DNA of 36,600 bases from an uncultured Erysipelotrichaceae bacterium (GCA_946183085.1 CAMGZU010000007.1:1-36600); one strand, 5' to 3'; shown: positions 9,110 to 18,715, counted from the stretch's first letter. Program-made: numbers and translations. Notes: generated from the letters alone by a model not told the origin.

Positions 9110-9836
9110 TTTTGAGACCTCCGAATCTGCGGTTGCGGTTTTGGTATTCTTCTAAGCATTTGATGAATTCGCTTCGATCGAAATCCGGCCACTTGGTCGG
9201 CGTGAAGACGAATTCGGCGTAGGCGTTTTGATACAAAAGATAATTCGAGAGGCGCTGCTCCCCCGAGGTGCGGATCATCAAATCGACGTCCGGTAACCCT
9301 TTGGTGTAAAGGTGATTGGCAAAGACTTCCTCGTTGATGTCCTCTAAGGCCAATTTGCCTTCTTTGACTTCTTTCGCGATGAGTTTGGCGGCTCGAACGA
9401 TGTCATCGCGTCCTCCATAGTTCAAACAGACGTTGAAGACATAATCGTCATAGTCTTTGGTGCGGTCCATCGCCATCTTGCAGACCTCTTGGGTCGAAAC
9501 GGGCAAACGGGAAATATCGCCCGAGATGACGACGCGGGTTTTGTGCTCGCAAAGATAGTCGATGTTCTTGTTGAAGAAATCCTCGAGATAACCCATCAGA
9601 TGGTCGATCTCGTCTTGCGGACGGTTCCAATTCTCGGTGGAGAAGGCATAAAGCGACATCACCTTGATGTGGAACTCCCGGCAGGCGTCATAAATCGCCA
9701 TCAAGCCCTCGCAGGCCTTTTTGTGGCCCAAATGACGGGGCAAACCATGGAGCTTTGCCCATCTGCCATTGCCATCCATGATGAAGGCGACATGATCGAG
9801 TTTCTTGCTGAGTTGGAACGTTTCTTTCTTTGCCAT
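9102..9836 (-). CDS. uppS: Isoprenyl (undecaprenyl) diphosphate synthase
   Basis: Start reassigned to MAKKET at 9836 (the ORF track extends to 9914). FIMDGNGRWAK, RHLGHKKA, YAFSTENWNRP, LPDVDLMIRTSGEQRLSNYLLYQNAYAEFVF. Confidence 0.96.
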   Translation of the reverse strand: MAKKETFQLSKKLDHVAFIMDGNGRWAKLHGLPRHLGHKKACEGLMAIYDACREFHIKVMSLYAFSTENWNRPQDEIDHLMGYLEDFFNKNIDYLCEHKTRVVISGDISRLPVSTQEVCKMAMDRTKDYDDYVFNVCLNYGGRDDIVRAAKLIAKEVKEGKLALEDINEEVFANHLYTKGLPDVDLMIRTSGEQRLSNYLLYQNAYAEFVFTPTKWPDFDRSEFIKCLEEYQNRNRRFGGLKNE

Positions 9837-9845
9837 GGTTAGACC

Positions 9846-9872
9846 ATTATATAACGGAGTTATGCTTCCGTT
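9846..9872 (-). promoter_or_regulatory. Candidate uppS promoter (-10 TATAAT) with adjacent inverted repeat
   Basis: -10 TATAAT at 9851-9846, 9 nt before the uppS ATG. AACGGA (9853-9858) / TCCGTT (9867-9872) inverted repeat directly upstream. Confidence 0.45.
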
Positions 9873-9940
9873 AGAGGGCAAAAAAGAGAAATTGATACCC
9901 TGTCCAAAAAACATACCATTCGCTTATTAAGCGAAAAAGA

Positions 9941-9968
9941 AAGAAAAACGAGCGCACGTGGCGCTCGT
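9941..9968 (-). terminator. Rho-independent terminator after frr
   Basis: ACGAGCGC (9948-9955) / GCGCTCGT (9961-9968), followed on the minus strand by TTTTTCTTTCTTTTT. Confidence 0.85.
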
Positions 9969-9985
9969 CTTGCTCTTTGGGGAAC

Positions 9986-10531
9986 TCAGATGGTGAGAAT
10001 CTCTTTTTGCTTGGCGGCAAGGATGTCGTCGATCTTCTTGTTCGCCTCGGTGACGCATTTCTGGATGTCTTCCTCGACGCGGTCTTTGTAATCGTCGGAC
10101 ATGCCATCGTCTTCCTTAAGAAGATCAAGGTAGTCGCGGCGGATGTTACGGATCGAGACTTTGGCGTCTTCGGAAAGCGCCTTGGCTTGCTTGGCGATTT
10201 GCTGGCGGATTTCGGTGGTGAGGGGCGGCACGACGATGCGGATGCAGTCGCTTTCCGTCATCGGGTTGACGCCGAGGTTAGCGGCGGCGATGGCGGCGGC
10301 GATGGTCTTGAGGTCATCGCGGCTATAGGGCTTCACCAAAAGCTGGCGGGGTTCTGGCATCGAGATGGAGCAAAGCGAAGTGATGTCCATCTTGTCGCCA
10401 TAATATTCGCACTGGATGCCATTTAGCATCGCCGGGTTGGCGCGGCCGCTCCTTAATTTGGAAAGGGCGCCCTGGAAGGATTGGATGGATTTCTCCATCT
10501 TGGTGTTTGCTTCAACTGCGTATTGATCCAT
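9986..10531 (-). CDS. frr: Ribosome recycling factor
   Basis: 181 aa. KMEKSIQSFQGALSKLRSGRANPAML, RRDYLDLLK; SD AAGGAG upstream. Confidence 0.97.
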   Translation of the reverse strand: MDQYAVEANTKMEKSIQSFQGALSKLRSGRANPAMLNGIQCEYYGDKMDITSLCSISMPEPRQLLVKPYSRDDLKTIAAAIAAANLGVNPMTESDCIRIVVPPLTTEIRQQIAKQAKALSEDAKVSIRNIRRDYLDLLKEDDGMSDDYKDRVEEDIQKCVTEANKKIDDILAAKQKEILTI

Positions 10532-10535
10532 AGAT

Positions 10536-11258
10536 TTACTCCTTGCTGATCGTGGTGCCGATGTCTTCGCCTTCGAGCACCTTCATGAAATTGTTTTCGT
10601 CGTCCATATTGAAGACGCGGATCTCCAAATCTTTGCCTTCGAGCATCGCCACCGCGGTGAGGTCCATGACCCCGAGCTTTTGCTCCACCACTTGATGGAA
10701 GGTGAGATGCTTATACATTTTGGCGTTCGGATTCTTCCTGGGGTCGGAATCGAAGACGCCATCGACGCCGTTTTTCGCCATTAAGATGGCGTTGGCCCCG
10801 ACCTCTAACGCCCTAAGGGTGGCGCAGGTATCGGTGGTGAAATAGGGGTTACCGGTTCCGCCGGCAAAGATGACGACACGTCCTTTATCAAGATGGTTGA
10901 TCGCTTTCCTTCTTAAATAGGATTCGCAGCACTGTGGGACGTTGATCGCGCTCATGACGCGGCAGTCGATCCCGAGCCGTTCGATCGCGTTTTGGAGAGC
11001 CATCGCGTTCATGATGGTGCCAAGCATCCCCATGTAATCGCCTTGCGCTTGCTCGATGCCGATCCGATCGCTTAGCCGACCGCGCCAGATGTTCCCAGCC
11101 CCAACGACGAGGCCAACGGTAGCACCGGCGTCTAAGGCTTTTTTGACCACGCGGGCGACCATATTGAGCTTTTTGTCATCGTAAATCTGATGCCCGACTT
11201 CATCGGCGAGAGCTTCGCCGCTCACCTTGAAGACGATTCGTTTATAGACGCTTTTCAT
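10536..11258 (-). CDS. pyrH: UMP kinase
   Basis: 240 aa. YKRIVFKVSGEALADE, VVGAGNIWRGR, FAGGTGNPYFTTDTCATLRA, KNGVDGVFDSDPRKNP. Confidence 0.97.
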   Translation of the reverse strand: MKSVYKRIVFKVSGEALADEVGHQIYDDKKLNMVARVVKKALDAGATVGLVVGAGNIWRGRLSDRIGIEQAQGDYMGMLGTIMNAMALQNAIERLGIDCRVMSAINVPQCCESYLRRKAINHLDKGRVVIFAGGTGNPYFTTDTCATLRALEVGANAILMAKNGVDGVFDSDPRKNPNAKMYKHLTFHQVVEQKLGVMDLTAVAMLEGKDLEIRVFNMDDENNFMKVLEGEDIGTTISKE

Positions 11259-11411
11259 AGTAGATGTATTCTAGCGCAACGCGCGAAAGATAGAAATAGA
11301 AGCAAGGCAACTTCAAAAGCCAAAAAAGTTTAATAAGCTTAATGAAACCAAAAAATGCGGCCTCCTCCTCTTTCGGGTAAACTATGATTAGCCATAGGAG
11401 GAACCTCCCCC

Positions 11412-12260
11412 ATGATCGAATACAAACTCAGCAACGGGATTACGATCCCTTCCGTTGGAATCGGAACCTTTTTGTTGGAGCCTCCTGACGCCGAAAACTC
11501 GGTGAGAGAGGCCTTAAAGATGGGCTACCGCCTGATCGATACGGCCGCGATGTATTGTAACGAAAGGGCCGTCGGAAGAGGGATTCGCTCCTCTGGGGTT
11601 CCCCGCGAAGAGATCTTCGTCTCCACGAAAATCTGGCCGACCGAATACGAGAATCCCCACGCGGTGGAGGATTGTTTGGAACGTCTTGGCCTCGATCACG
11701 TCGAATTGATGTTCCTCCACCACGCCTGCAAAGACTATATTGCCGGCTATCGCCTCCTAGAGAAGGCTTATCAAGAAGGAAAGATCAAAGCCATCGGATT
11801 ATCCAACTTTGAAGGAGAACCGCTTCAAAAGATTTTAAAAATCGCGAAGATCCTCCCCCACGTCAACCAAGTCGAATGCCATCCTCTTTTCCCACAGGAA
11901 GAGCTAAGAAAGGTCTCCGACCCCTTAGGCATGAAGATCATGTCTTGGTTCCCATTGGGCGGGGTGAGGAACAAAGCGCTTCTTCTTGAAAACCCCCTCA
12001 TCAAAGAGATCGCCGAAAAGCATCATAAGTCCATCGCCCAGATCATCTTGCGCTGGCACGTCCAAATGGGCTTCATCGTCATCCCCGGCTCCAAAAACGT
12101 GAGCCACATCAAGGACAACATCTCCCTTTTTGATTTTGCGCTCGACGAAATCGACATGGAGAAGATGGCGTCCTTAAATCGTCATGAAATGATCCATCCT
12201 AGGACCGAAGAGGCGTTAGCAAGATACGCCGCGCTCTATCCAAAATACGAGACGGAATAA
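11412..12260 (+). CDS. Aldo/keto reductase
   Basis: 282 aa. LIDTAAMYCNE, VSTKIWPTEY, ELMFLHHAC, KAIGLSNF, NQVECHP. Catalytic Asp/Tyr/Lys/His present. SD AGGAGG upstream. Confidence 0.95.
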   Translation: MIEYKLSNGITIPSVGIGTFLLEPPDAENSVREALKMGYRLIDTAAMYCNERAVGRGIRSSGVPREEIFVSTKIWPTEYENPHAVEDCLERLGLDHVELMFLHHACKDYIAGYRLLEKAYQEGKIKAIGLSNFEGEPLQKILKIAKILPHVNQVECHPLFPQEELRKVSDPLGMKIMSWFPLGGVRNKALLLENPLIKEIAEKHHKSIAQIILRWHVQMGFIVIPGSKNVSHIKDNISLFDFALDEIDMEKMASLNRHEMIHPRTEEALARYAALYPKYETE

Positions 12261-12272
12261 TCGCAAAAAGTC

Positions 12273-12302
12273 AAAAAAGAGGCAATCCGTTGTCTCTTTT
12301 TT
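12273..12302 (+). terminator. Terminator, likely bidirectional, after the aldo/keto reductase gene
   Basis: AAAAAAGAGGCAA tccg TTGTCTCTTTTTT inverted repeat with one mismatch, flanked by A-run and T-run. Confidence 0.8.
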
Positions 12303-12314
12303 CTTATGTAGCAA

Positions 12315-12343
12315 CAAAAAAAGAGCCCCCGTAGGAGCTCTTA
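12315..12343 (-). terminator. Terminator after tsf
   Basis: AAGAGC...GCTCTT hairpin with flanking A-run on the plus strand (T-run on the minus strand). Confidence 0.75.
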
Positions 12344-12354
12344 GTGGGAATTGC

Positions 12355-13182
12355 TTATTTCGCAATGCCTTCGCCGACTTGGTAGCGGACGAATTTGACA
12401 AGCGAGAGGCCTTTTTCCTTAAGGACTTGGCCGACGGTCTCTTCCGGATTGAGGATGTAGCCCTGAAGGACCAAGCAGCTCTGGGAGAGGACCTTGTCGA
12501 CTTTGCGGTTGATGATGTTGGCGAGCATCGCTTCCGGTTTGCCGGCGAGTTTCGGGTCGGCGGCGACTTCGTTCTTCGCGATGTTGGTTTCGCGCTCGCG
12601 GTCCGCGGCGGGAACATCTTCAAGGGCGATGTAGGAAGGATTGTTCGCGGCGATCGACATCGCGATTGGCTTGGCGACTTCGCCAGCGTCTTTATCGAAG
12701 ATGGCGAGAACACCGATCTTGCCGTTCATGTGGGAATAGGAGCCAACGCTCTGGCCAGCGGTGAGGTGAATCACCTCAAAGCGGCGGAGGTCGAACTTCT
12801 CGCCCATCGCGACAGTCGCATCGGTGAAGAAGGGAGCGGTGAGCTCTTTGGCTTCTTCAACGGTCTTCGGCTCTTTTTCAAGAAGGACATCAAGGACCTT
12901 CTCAACGAGTTCGTGGAACTTATCGGAGGAGGAGACGAAGTCGGTTTCGCAGTTGACTTCGACGATGGCGGCTTTCTCTCCCTTCACGCGGAAGGCGGCT
13001 AAGCCTTCGGCAGCGACGCGAGCAGCTTTGGAAGCAGCTTTCGCGATGCCTTTTTCACGGAGGTAGTCAATGGCGGCCTCGATGTCGCCGTCTTTGGCGA
13101 TGAGGGCCTTTTTGCAGTCCATGATGCCCGCACCAGTGCGGTCACGGAGCGCCTTGATCAAATCAATGGTGACTTCAGCCAT
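12355..13182 (-). CDS. tsf: Elongation factor Ts
   Basis: 275 aa. IKALRDRTGAGIMDCKKAL, INCETDFV-like VEVNCETDFVSSSDKF, NIINRKVDKVLSQSCLVLQGYILNPEETVGQVL. Confidence 0.97.
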   Translation of the reverse strand: MAEVTIDLIKALRDRTGAGIMDCKKALIAKDGDIEAAIDYLREKGIAKAASKAARVAAEGLAAFRVKGEKAAIVEVNCETDFVSSSDKFHELVEKVLDVLLEKEPKTVEEAKELTAPFFTDATVAMGEKFDLRRFEVIHLTAGQSVGSYSHMNGKIGVLAIFDKDAGEVAKPIAMSIAANNPSYIALEDVPAADRERETNIAKNEVAADPKLAGKPEAMLANIINRKVDKVLSQSCLVLQGYILNPEETVGQVLKEKGLSLVKFVRYQVGEGIAK

Positions 13183-14198
13183 TATTTGCTCTCCTCGGTT
13201 TTCTCTTCTTCCGGCTTTTCACTCGCGGCTTCGCCTTCCTTCTGGGCCTTGAAGGCCTGACGGCGGGCAAGGCGCTCAGCCTGCATCTTGGCGAAGCGCT
13301 CTTCGCGCTCCTTGCGGGCCTGGCGGATGGCGGCTTTGCGCTGTTCGTTGGCGATATCGGCAACGCGGATGGCGTCAACCATGGTGGCCTCGGCGCCTTC
13401 GTCTTTGGTGTAGGCGATTTCGGTGACGCCGCCACGGGCCTCAACGATCGCATCGGCTAAGACGCCGGTGAGAAGCTTGATGGCGCTGGAAGCGTCGTTG
13501 TTGGACGGGATCGGGAAGTCGATGAGATCCGGATCGTCGTTGGTGTCGCAGATGGCGAACACGGGGATGCCGAGCTTCTTGGCTTCGGCGACGGCGTTAT
13601 GCTCGACGGTCGGGTCAACGAGGACGATGGCGTTCGGGACGCGGCGCATCTCTTTGATGCCTTCGAGGTTTTTCTGGAGCTTGGCGAGTTCCTTCTTGAG
13701 GACGGCGACTTCCTTCTTCGGAAGACGTTCGAAGGAGCCATCGGCTTCCATCGCTTCCAAGTCACGGAGGTGTTTGGTCCTCTGGAGGATGGTGCGGAAG
13801 TTGGTGAGGGTGCCGCCTAACCAACGGTTGGTGATGTAGAACGAGCCAGAGCGGACCGCCTCATCGATAACGATTTGCTGGGATTGGGGTTTGGTGCCGA
13901 CGAAGAGGATCTTGCCGCCTTCGGCAACGATCGCCTTGAGGGCTTTGTAGGAGGCATTGACGCGCTCAACGGTCTTCGCGAGATCGATGATGTAGATGCC
14001 ATTCCTGGCGCCGTAGATGAAGCGACCCATCTTCGGGTTCCAACGACGGGTCTGATGACCGAAGTGGACGCCGGCTTCGAGAAGCTTCTTCATGGTGATG
14101 ATCGGGGCGTTGGGATCATGCATGACCTCGGCCATGGTCGGCTGAGGATTTTCCGCGACCGCTTCTTCGGCGACCGCTTCCTTGATTTCGTCACTCAT
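13182..14198 (-). CDS. rpsB: 30S ribosomal protein S2
   Basis: [89 protein letters not shown]. Start set at MSDEIK (14198) because GGAGG lies 8-10 nt upstream. The ORF track start at 14249 is in the leader. Confidence 0.97.
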   Translation of the reverse strand: MSDEIKEAVAEEAVAENPQPTMAEVMHDPNAPIITMKKLLEAGVHFGHQTRRWNPKMGRFIYGARNGIYIIDLAKTVERVNASYKALKAIVAEGGKILFVGTKPQSQQIVIDEAVRSGSFYITNRWLGGTLTNFRTILQRTKHLRDLEAMEADGSFERLPKKEVAVLKKELAKLQKNLEGIKEMRRVPNAIVLVDPTVEHNAVAEAKKLGIPVFAICDTNDDPDLIDFPIPSNNDASSAIKLLTGVLADAIVEARGGVTEIAYTKDEGAEATMVDAIRVADIANEQRKAAIRQARKEREERFAKMQAERLARRQAFKAQKEGEAASEKPEEEKTEESK

Positions 14199-14248
14199 TT
14201 TGGTGACCTCCATTTGTTTGAGCCTCCCCCACTTCGAAGAACTGACCA

Positions 14249-14330
14249 CCGATTCGCTTTTTAAGCTGTTTCGCCCGAATCGGAACGAGGCGTTCCATCC
14301 ATGGGGTGCGTATTAACTCTCTAAAGAGAG
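14249..14330 (-). promoter_or_regulatory. Structured rpsB 5' leader (candidate autoregulatory RNA)
   Basis: Three inverted repeats between promoter and rpsB: CCGATTCG/CGAATCGG (14249-14256/14276-14283), GGAACG-AGG-CGTTCC (14282-14296), CTCTC-TAAA-GAGAG (14317-14330). Confidence 0.55.
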
Positions 14331-14339
14331 CCGAGTGAA

Positions 14340-14368
14340 AGTATACACATTACGTGCGTAGGAGGCAA
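14340..14368 (-). promoter_or_regulatory. Candidate rpsB-tsf promoter
   Basis: Minus strand TTGCCT-N17-TATACT. Confidence 0.6.
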
Positions 14369-14393
14369 AAACTTTCGCTCGAAAAGAGCAAAT

Positions 14394-15302
14394 TCACTTC
14401 TTTTTGATGCGGGAAAAGGCCTTGTCGTATTGCTGTTTGAGCCCTTTTTGGGAGACGTGGGTATAGACCTGAGTGGTGTTGATAGAGTCATGGCCCAGCA
14501 ACTCTTGGATGAGGCGGAGATCCGCCCCATTCTCCAGGAGATGGGTGGCAAAGGAATGGCGGAGTTCATGGGGATGTAAGCCCAAACGAACCCCTGTTTT
14601 GTTCTCGATTTGCTTGAGGATGTATTCGAGGCCGCGCACCGTCATATTCTCGCCACGTGCATTCAAAAAGAATGCCGATTTCGTTAGCACGTTCGGATTC
14701 TTTGCCGATAACAAAGGCCTAAGGTTCTTCGCGTATTCTTTCATCGCCCCTTCCGCTTCTTTGGAGAAAGGGACCATCCTCGTCTTGTTGCGTTTGCCGG
14801 TAACCCGAATGCTTCTCGAGCGGTAATCGATGTCCATCGCCTTCATGGCGACGAGCTCGGAAGCACGCATGCCCGACGCATACAAAAGCTCCAAGATGGC
14901 CTGGTCTCTTGCCACCAGTTCATCGTCTCGTTTTGCGTTTTCTTGGAAAAGTTTGGCGACCTGGTTGGCGAATAAGACTTTGGGATAGGCGATCTCCGCT
15001 TTCGGGGAACTCACGAAGCGGAATACGTTCTCTTTGACGTATTCATGCTCAACGCAGAAATCGTAGAAGCCACGAAGGGCGCTCAATCTTCTTTGGCAGC
15101 TTCTAGGCGAGATGCCGTTCATTCGTTCTAAGGCGATGAAGTTCCGGACGATCTTCTCGTCCACGTCATCCATCGCGATGCCTTCGTTGGCAAGAAAGAC
15201 GAAAAACTTGTCGAGGTCCCTTTGGTAGGAATCGACGCTTCTCGGGGAATATTTCTTTTGATAGGCGAGGTAGTCCAGGTACTCTTTTTCGGGTCTATTC
15301 AT
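14394..15302 (-). CDS. xerC: Tyrosine recombinase (XerC/XerD type)
   Basis: 302 aa. N-terminal SAM-like domain, LYASGMRASELV (Arg), HPHELRHSFATHLLENGADLRLIQELLGHDSINTTQVYTHVS (HxxR, H, Tyr). Position after trmFO matches the codV/xerC locus. Confidence 0.93.
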   Translation of the reverse strand: MNRPEKEYLDYLAYQKKYSPRSVDSYQRDLDKFFVFLANEGIAMDDVDEKIVRNFIALERMNGISPRSCQRRLSALRGFYDFCVEHEYVKENVFRFVSSPKAEIAYPKVLFANQVAKLFQENAKRDDELVARDQAILELLYASGMRASELVAMKAMDIDYRSRSIRVTGKRNKTRMVPFSKEAEGAMKEYAKNLRPLLSAKNPNVLTKSAFFLNARGENMTVRGLEYILKQIENKTGVRLGLHPHELRHSFATHLLENGADLRLIQELLGHDSINTTQVYTHVSQKGLKQQYDKAFSRIKKK

Positions 15303-16575
15303 CGAGGGAATCCCAATACGATTTTACCAAAGCCAAACTTCGCATAATAGTTTCTTCGCGTTGATCTTTCTTGCTGCCAGGGATCAATGCCCAGTTGGCG
15401 TTCATCGGCGTGAAATGCTTGCTTGAGGCATGAAGGATATAGTCGATCAAGGCCCCAAGAATCGTCTCTTTTGGGAATCCTTTGAAGGGTTTTCCCCGCA
15501 ATTTGCGGTCCAAATAGATGGCGGAGGCGATCCCCATCGCCGCGCTTTCGACATAACCTTCCACGCCTGAAAGCTGCCCTGCCACATAGACGTTGGGCAT
15601 AGCTTTTAAGGTCAGGTCTTCGTTTAAGAGATTGGGCGAATCCAGATAGGAGTTCCGATGCATCAGTCCATAACGAAGGAACTCCGCATTCTCCAAACCC
15701 GGGATCATCCGAAAGACGCGACGTTGCTCGGGATAGGTGAGATTGGTTTGGAAGCCGACGATGTTGTAGTAGTCACCGAGTTTGGTGTCCTGACGGAGTT
15801 GAACGACCGCATAAGGACGGGAGCCATCGGGACGTTCAAGCCCTCTTGGTTTTAATGGGCCAAAGGCAAGAGTCTTCTCCCCACGGCTTGCGATGACTTC
15901 GACGGGCAAACAGCCTTCGAAGTATTGGGTATCAAAGCTATGAAGCGGGGCTTTCTCCGCGTTCACGAGCTCTTTGACGAAAGCGTAATACTCGTCTTTG
16001 GTGAAGGGGCAATTGATGTAATCGGCATCCCCTTTGTCGTAACGGGATTTGAAATAGGCTTTGCCAAAATCGATCGAATTCTTCTTCACGATCGGCGCGG
16101 ATGCGTCGAAGAAAGAGAGATTCTGACTTCCCAAAACCTCCGATAAATGCGAAAGAAGCTTGCCGCTTGTTAAGGGGCCGGTCGCTAGAATCGTCGGGCC
16201 TTCGGGAAGCGTCTCCACTTCTTCTTCATGGATCACAAGATTCGGGAAAGATTTCAGTTTGTTGGTGATATAACCGCTAAAAAGATGGCGGTCGACGCCA
16301 AGAGCATTGCCGCTTGGGACTTCGGAGACTTCCGCGGCTTCCATCATGATGGAGCCAAGCTCCTTCATCTCGCCTTTTAGCAAACCACAGGCGTTGGTCA
16401 GTTCTTTGTTCTTTAAGGAGTTCGAGCAGACAAGCTCACCGAAATCGCCCGTCTCGTGGGCGCCATCATTCACCTTGGGGCGGCGTTCGTAAAGATGGAC
16501 CTCATAGCCCTTCTTCAATAAGAAATAGGCAGCCTCGCTTCCGGCAAGGCCGCCTCCGATCACGTTGATCTTCAT
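15295..16575 (-). CDS. trmFO: Methylenetetrahydrofolate-tRNA-(uracil-5-)-methyltransferase TrmFO
   Basis: Start set at MKINVIGGGLAGSEAAYFLLKKGYEVHLYERRP. ETGDFGELVCSNSLK, TGPLTSG, YFEGCLPVEVIASRGEKTLAFGPLKPRGL, QLSGVEGYVESAAMG. Confidence 0.96.
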   Translation of the reverse strand: MKINVIGGGLAGSEAAYFLLKKGYEVHLYERRPKVNDGAHETGDFGELVCSNSLKNKELTNACGLLKGEMKELGSIMMEAAEVSEVPSGNALGVDRHLFSGYITNKLKSFPNLVIHEEEVETLPEGPTILATGPLTSGKLLSHLSEVLGSQNLSFFDASAPIVKKNSIDFGKAYFKSRYDKGDADYINCPFTKDEYYAFVKELVNAEKAPLHSFDTQYFEGCLPVEVIASRGEKTLAFGPLKPRGLERPDGSRPYAVVQLRQDTKLGDYYNIVGFQTNLTYPEQRRVFRMIPGLENAEFLRYGLMHRNSYLDSPNLLNEDLTLKAMPNVYVAGQLSGVEGYVESAAMGIASAIYLDRKLRGKPFKGFPKETILGALIDYILHASSKHFTPMNANWALIPGSKKDQREETIMRSLALVKSYWDSLDE

Positions 16576-18695
16576 TTCTTTTCCCCTTTGCTTGGGTCTT
16601 CCGTGTAGCGGCAGCGTGGGAAATTGGTGCAGCCGAGGAAGTCGCCTTTGGCGCTGTGCCTCACGATCAAATGGCCTTTGCCGCACTTGGGGCAGGGTTT
16701 GACCCAATCGGCTTCGGTGATGGTCGTTTTCTTGCGCACAACGGCCACTTTTTTCTTTTCATCGGGCTTGATGTAGTTGCAATGCGGGAAGTTGGAGCAG
16801 CCGATGAAGGTCGTTCCCCTCTTCGATTTCTTTTCCACAAGCGGATGCCCGCATTCGGGGCAAAGCTCGCCCGTTTCTTTCGGCTTCTCGGGCTCGATGT
16901 ATTTGCACTTTGGGAAGTTCGAGCAAGCGATGAAGGTGCCGAACTTCGATTTCTTGTAGACGAGTTCGCCGCCGCACTTCGGGCAAAGGCGGCCCACCTT
17001 CTCAGCGGGATCCTTCTTCATCTTCTCCGCGACTTCGCCAAGCTTCTCCATGAAGGGATCGTAGAATTCGTTCATCGCGTTGAGCCAGGTGTCATCGCCT
17101 CGTTCGATCTTGTCGAGCTCGTTTTCCATGTCGGCCGTGTATTCGGTAGAAACGATCTCGGGGAAATATTCGCTCAAGACTTCGGTGATATGGATGCCTT
17201 CTTCGGTCGGCGTGGTGACGCCGCCTTTGTTGGTGATGTATTTGTGGTTGATGAGCGTCTTGATGGTCGAAGCATAAGTCGACGGACGGCCGATGCCTTT
17301 TTCTTCCATGAGCTTGACGACGCGGGCTTCGGTATAGGCTGCCGGCGGCTGGGTGAACTTCTGCTCATCCTTGGGCTCAACGACCTTGTATTCGTTGCCC
17401 TCGATCATCTCGGGGAGCGATTTGGATTCGTCGTCTTCGAATTGGCCATAGACCACTTCGTAGCCTTTGAAGAGGGTGCGCTGTCCCGAAAGGGTGAAGT
17501 CTAAGCCATTGGCGCTAAACACGGCCTTGGTCTCTTCGACGATCTTCGCACTCATCATCGAGGCCATCGCACGGGCATAGATCAAGCGGTAGAGCTTGTT
17601 CTGCTCCGCGGTCAAATAAGGCGCGACCATCTCAGGGGTACGATGGGTACCAGTCGGACGGATGGCTTCGTGGGCGTCTTGGGCGTTCGCCGAATTCTTC
17701 ACCGGCTTGACGTTGCCAAGATAGTCTTGGCCCCAAGTCTCCAAGATAAAGGGTTTGGCGTGACGGTTATAGAACTCGGGCGAGATGCGGGCCGAGTCGG
17801 TACGCATATAGGTGATCAAACCGACGTTCTCCCCCGCGACTTCAACGCCTTCATAAAGATGCTGGGCGATGCGCTGGGTGCGATCGGTCGAGAATTTGAA
17901 GCGGTTGTAGGCTTCTTGCTGCATGGTCGAGGTGGTGAAAGGGTATTTCGCCTCGATCTTTTTCTTTGCCTTCGTCAAAGACGAAAGAGGGAGATTGGCG
18001 GGGATCCTGGCAAGGATCGCTTCCGCTTCTTCCTTATTTTTGATCTTCGGGGCTTTGCCATCGACTTTGGCAAGCGTGGCCTCTAACTTCTGGCCATTGA
18101 CGTCCAAGATGACGGAGATGGTCCAGTATTCTTCGGGCTTAAAGGCAAGGCGCTCTTTGTGGTTATCGACGATCATCTTGAGGGTCGCCGACTGCACGCG
18201 GCCCGCGCTTTGGGCGCCGACCTTTTTCTGCATCAAAGAAGAAAGCTTGAAGCCGATGATCCGGTCATACATGCGGCGCGCCATCTGGCTTTCGACGAGG
18301 TGCATGTCGATCGTCTTCGGGTTTTCGATGGCTTCCAAAATCGCCGGTTTGGTGACTTCGTGGAAAGAGAGTCTTTTTGTGGTGTTCAAATCAAGACCAA
18401 GGACCTCAGAAAGATGCCAAGAGATGGCTTCCCCTTCGCGGTCAGGGTCGGTGGCAAGCAAGACTTCATCGGCCTTTTTCGCTTCTTTGCGAAGCTTGCT
18501 GACGATGTCTTTTTTGTCTTCGCTGATCACCCAGTCGGGCTTAAAACCGTGCTCGCAATCGATGCCAAGGCCACCTTTGCCGTGGCTCGAAAGATCACGA
18601 ATATGGCCTTGCGAAGCAAGAACCTTATAACCCTCTCCGAGGTAACGGGAGATGGTGATGGATTTGTGTGGGGACTCAACGATAACTAACTTCAT
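16572..18695 (-). CDS. topA: DNA topoisomerase I (type IA) with three C-terminal zinc-finger repeats
   Basis: 707 aa. LVIVESPHKSITISRYLG, LLATDPDREGEAISWHL, GLITYMRTDS, YASTIKTL. Three CPxCG...C.NFP.C repeats. Confidence 0.98.
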   Translation of the reverse strand: MKLVIVESPHKSITISRYLGEGYKVLASQGHIRDLSSHGKGGLGIDCEHGFKPDWVISEDKKDIVSKLRKEAKKADEVLLATDPDREGEAISWHLSEVLGLDLNTTKRLSFHEVTKPAILEAIENPKTIDMHLVESQMARRMYDRIIGFKLSSLMQKKVGAQSAGRVQSATLKMIVDNHKERLAFKPEEYWTISVILDVNGQKLEATLAKVDGKAPKIKNKEEAEAILARIPANLPLSSLTKAKKKIEAKYPFTTSTMQQEAYNRFKFSTDRTQRIAQHLYEGVEVAGENVGLITYMRTDSARISPEFYNRHAKPFILETWGQDYLGNVKPVKNSANAQDAHEAIRPTGTHRTPEMVAPYLTAEQNKLYRLIYARAMASMMSAKIVEETKAVFSANGLDFTLSGQRTLFKGYEVVYGQFEDDESKSLPEMIEGNEYKVVEPKDEQKFTQPPAAYTEARVVKLMEEKGIGRPSTYASTIKTLINHKYITNKGGVTTPTEEGIHITEVLSEYFPEIVSTEYTADMENELDKIERGDDTWLNAMNEFYDPFMEKLGEVAEKMKKDPAEKVGRLCPKCGGELVYKKSKFGTFIACSNFPKCKYIEPEKPKETGELCPECGHPLVEKKSKRGTTFIGCSNFPHCNYIKPDEKKKVAVVRKKTTITEADWVKPCPKCGKGHLIVRHSAKGDFLGCTNFPRCRYTEDPSKGEKK

Positions 18696-18715
18696 AATCT
18701 CGGTTTCGGCACAAC

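Noticed and set aside
11358-11404. Possible SD-sequestering pairing CCTCCT (about 11361) with AGGAGG before the aldo/keto reductase gene
   Set aside because: The likely -10 (TATGAT, about 11382) lies between them, so the upstream arm would probably not be transcribed.
16656-18689. Several plus-strand ORFs antisense to topA
   Set aside because: All overlap the unambiguous topA frame, with no independent start signals.
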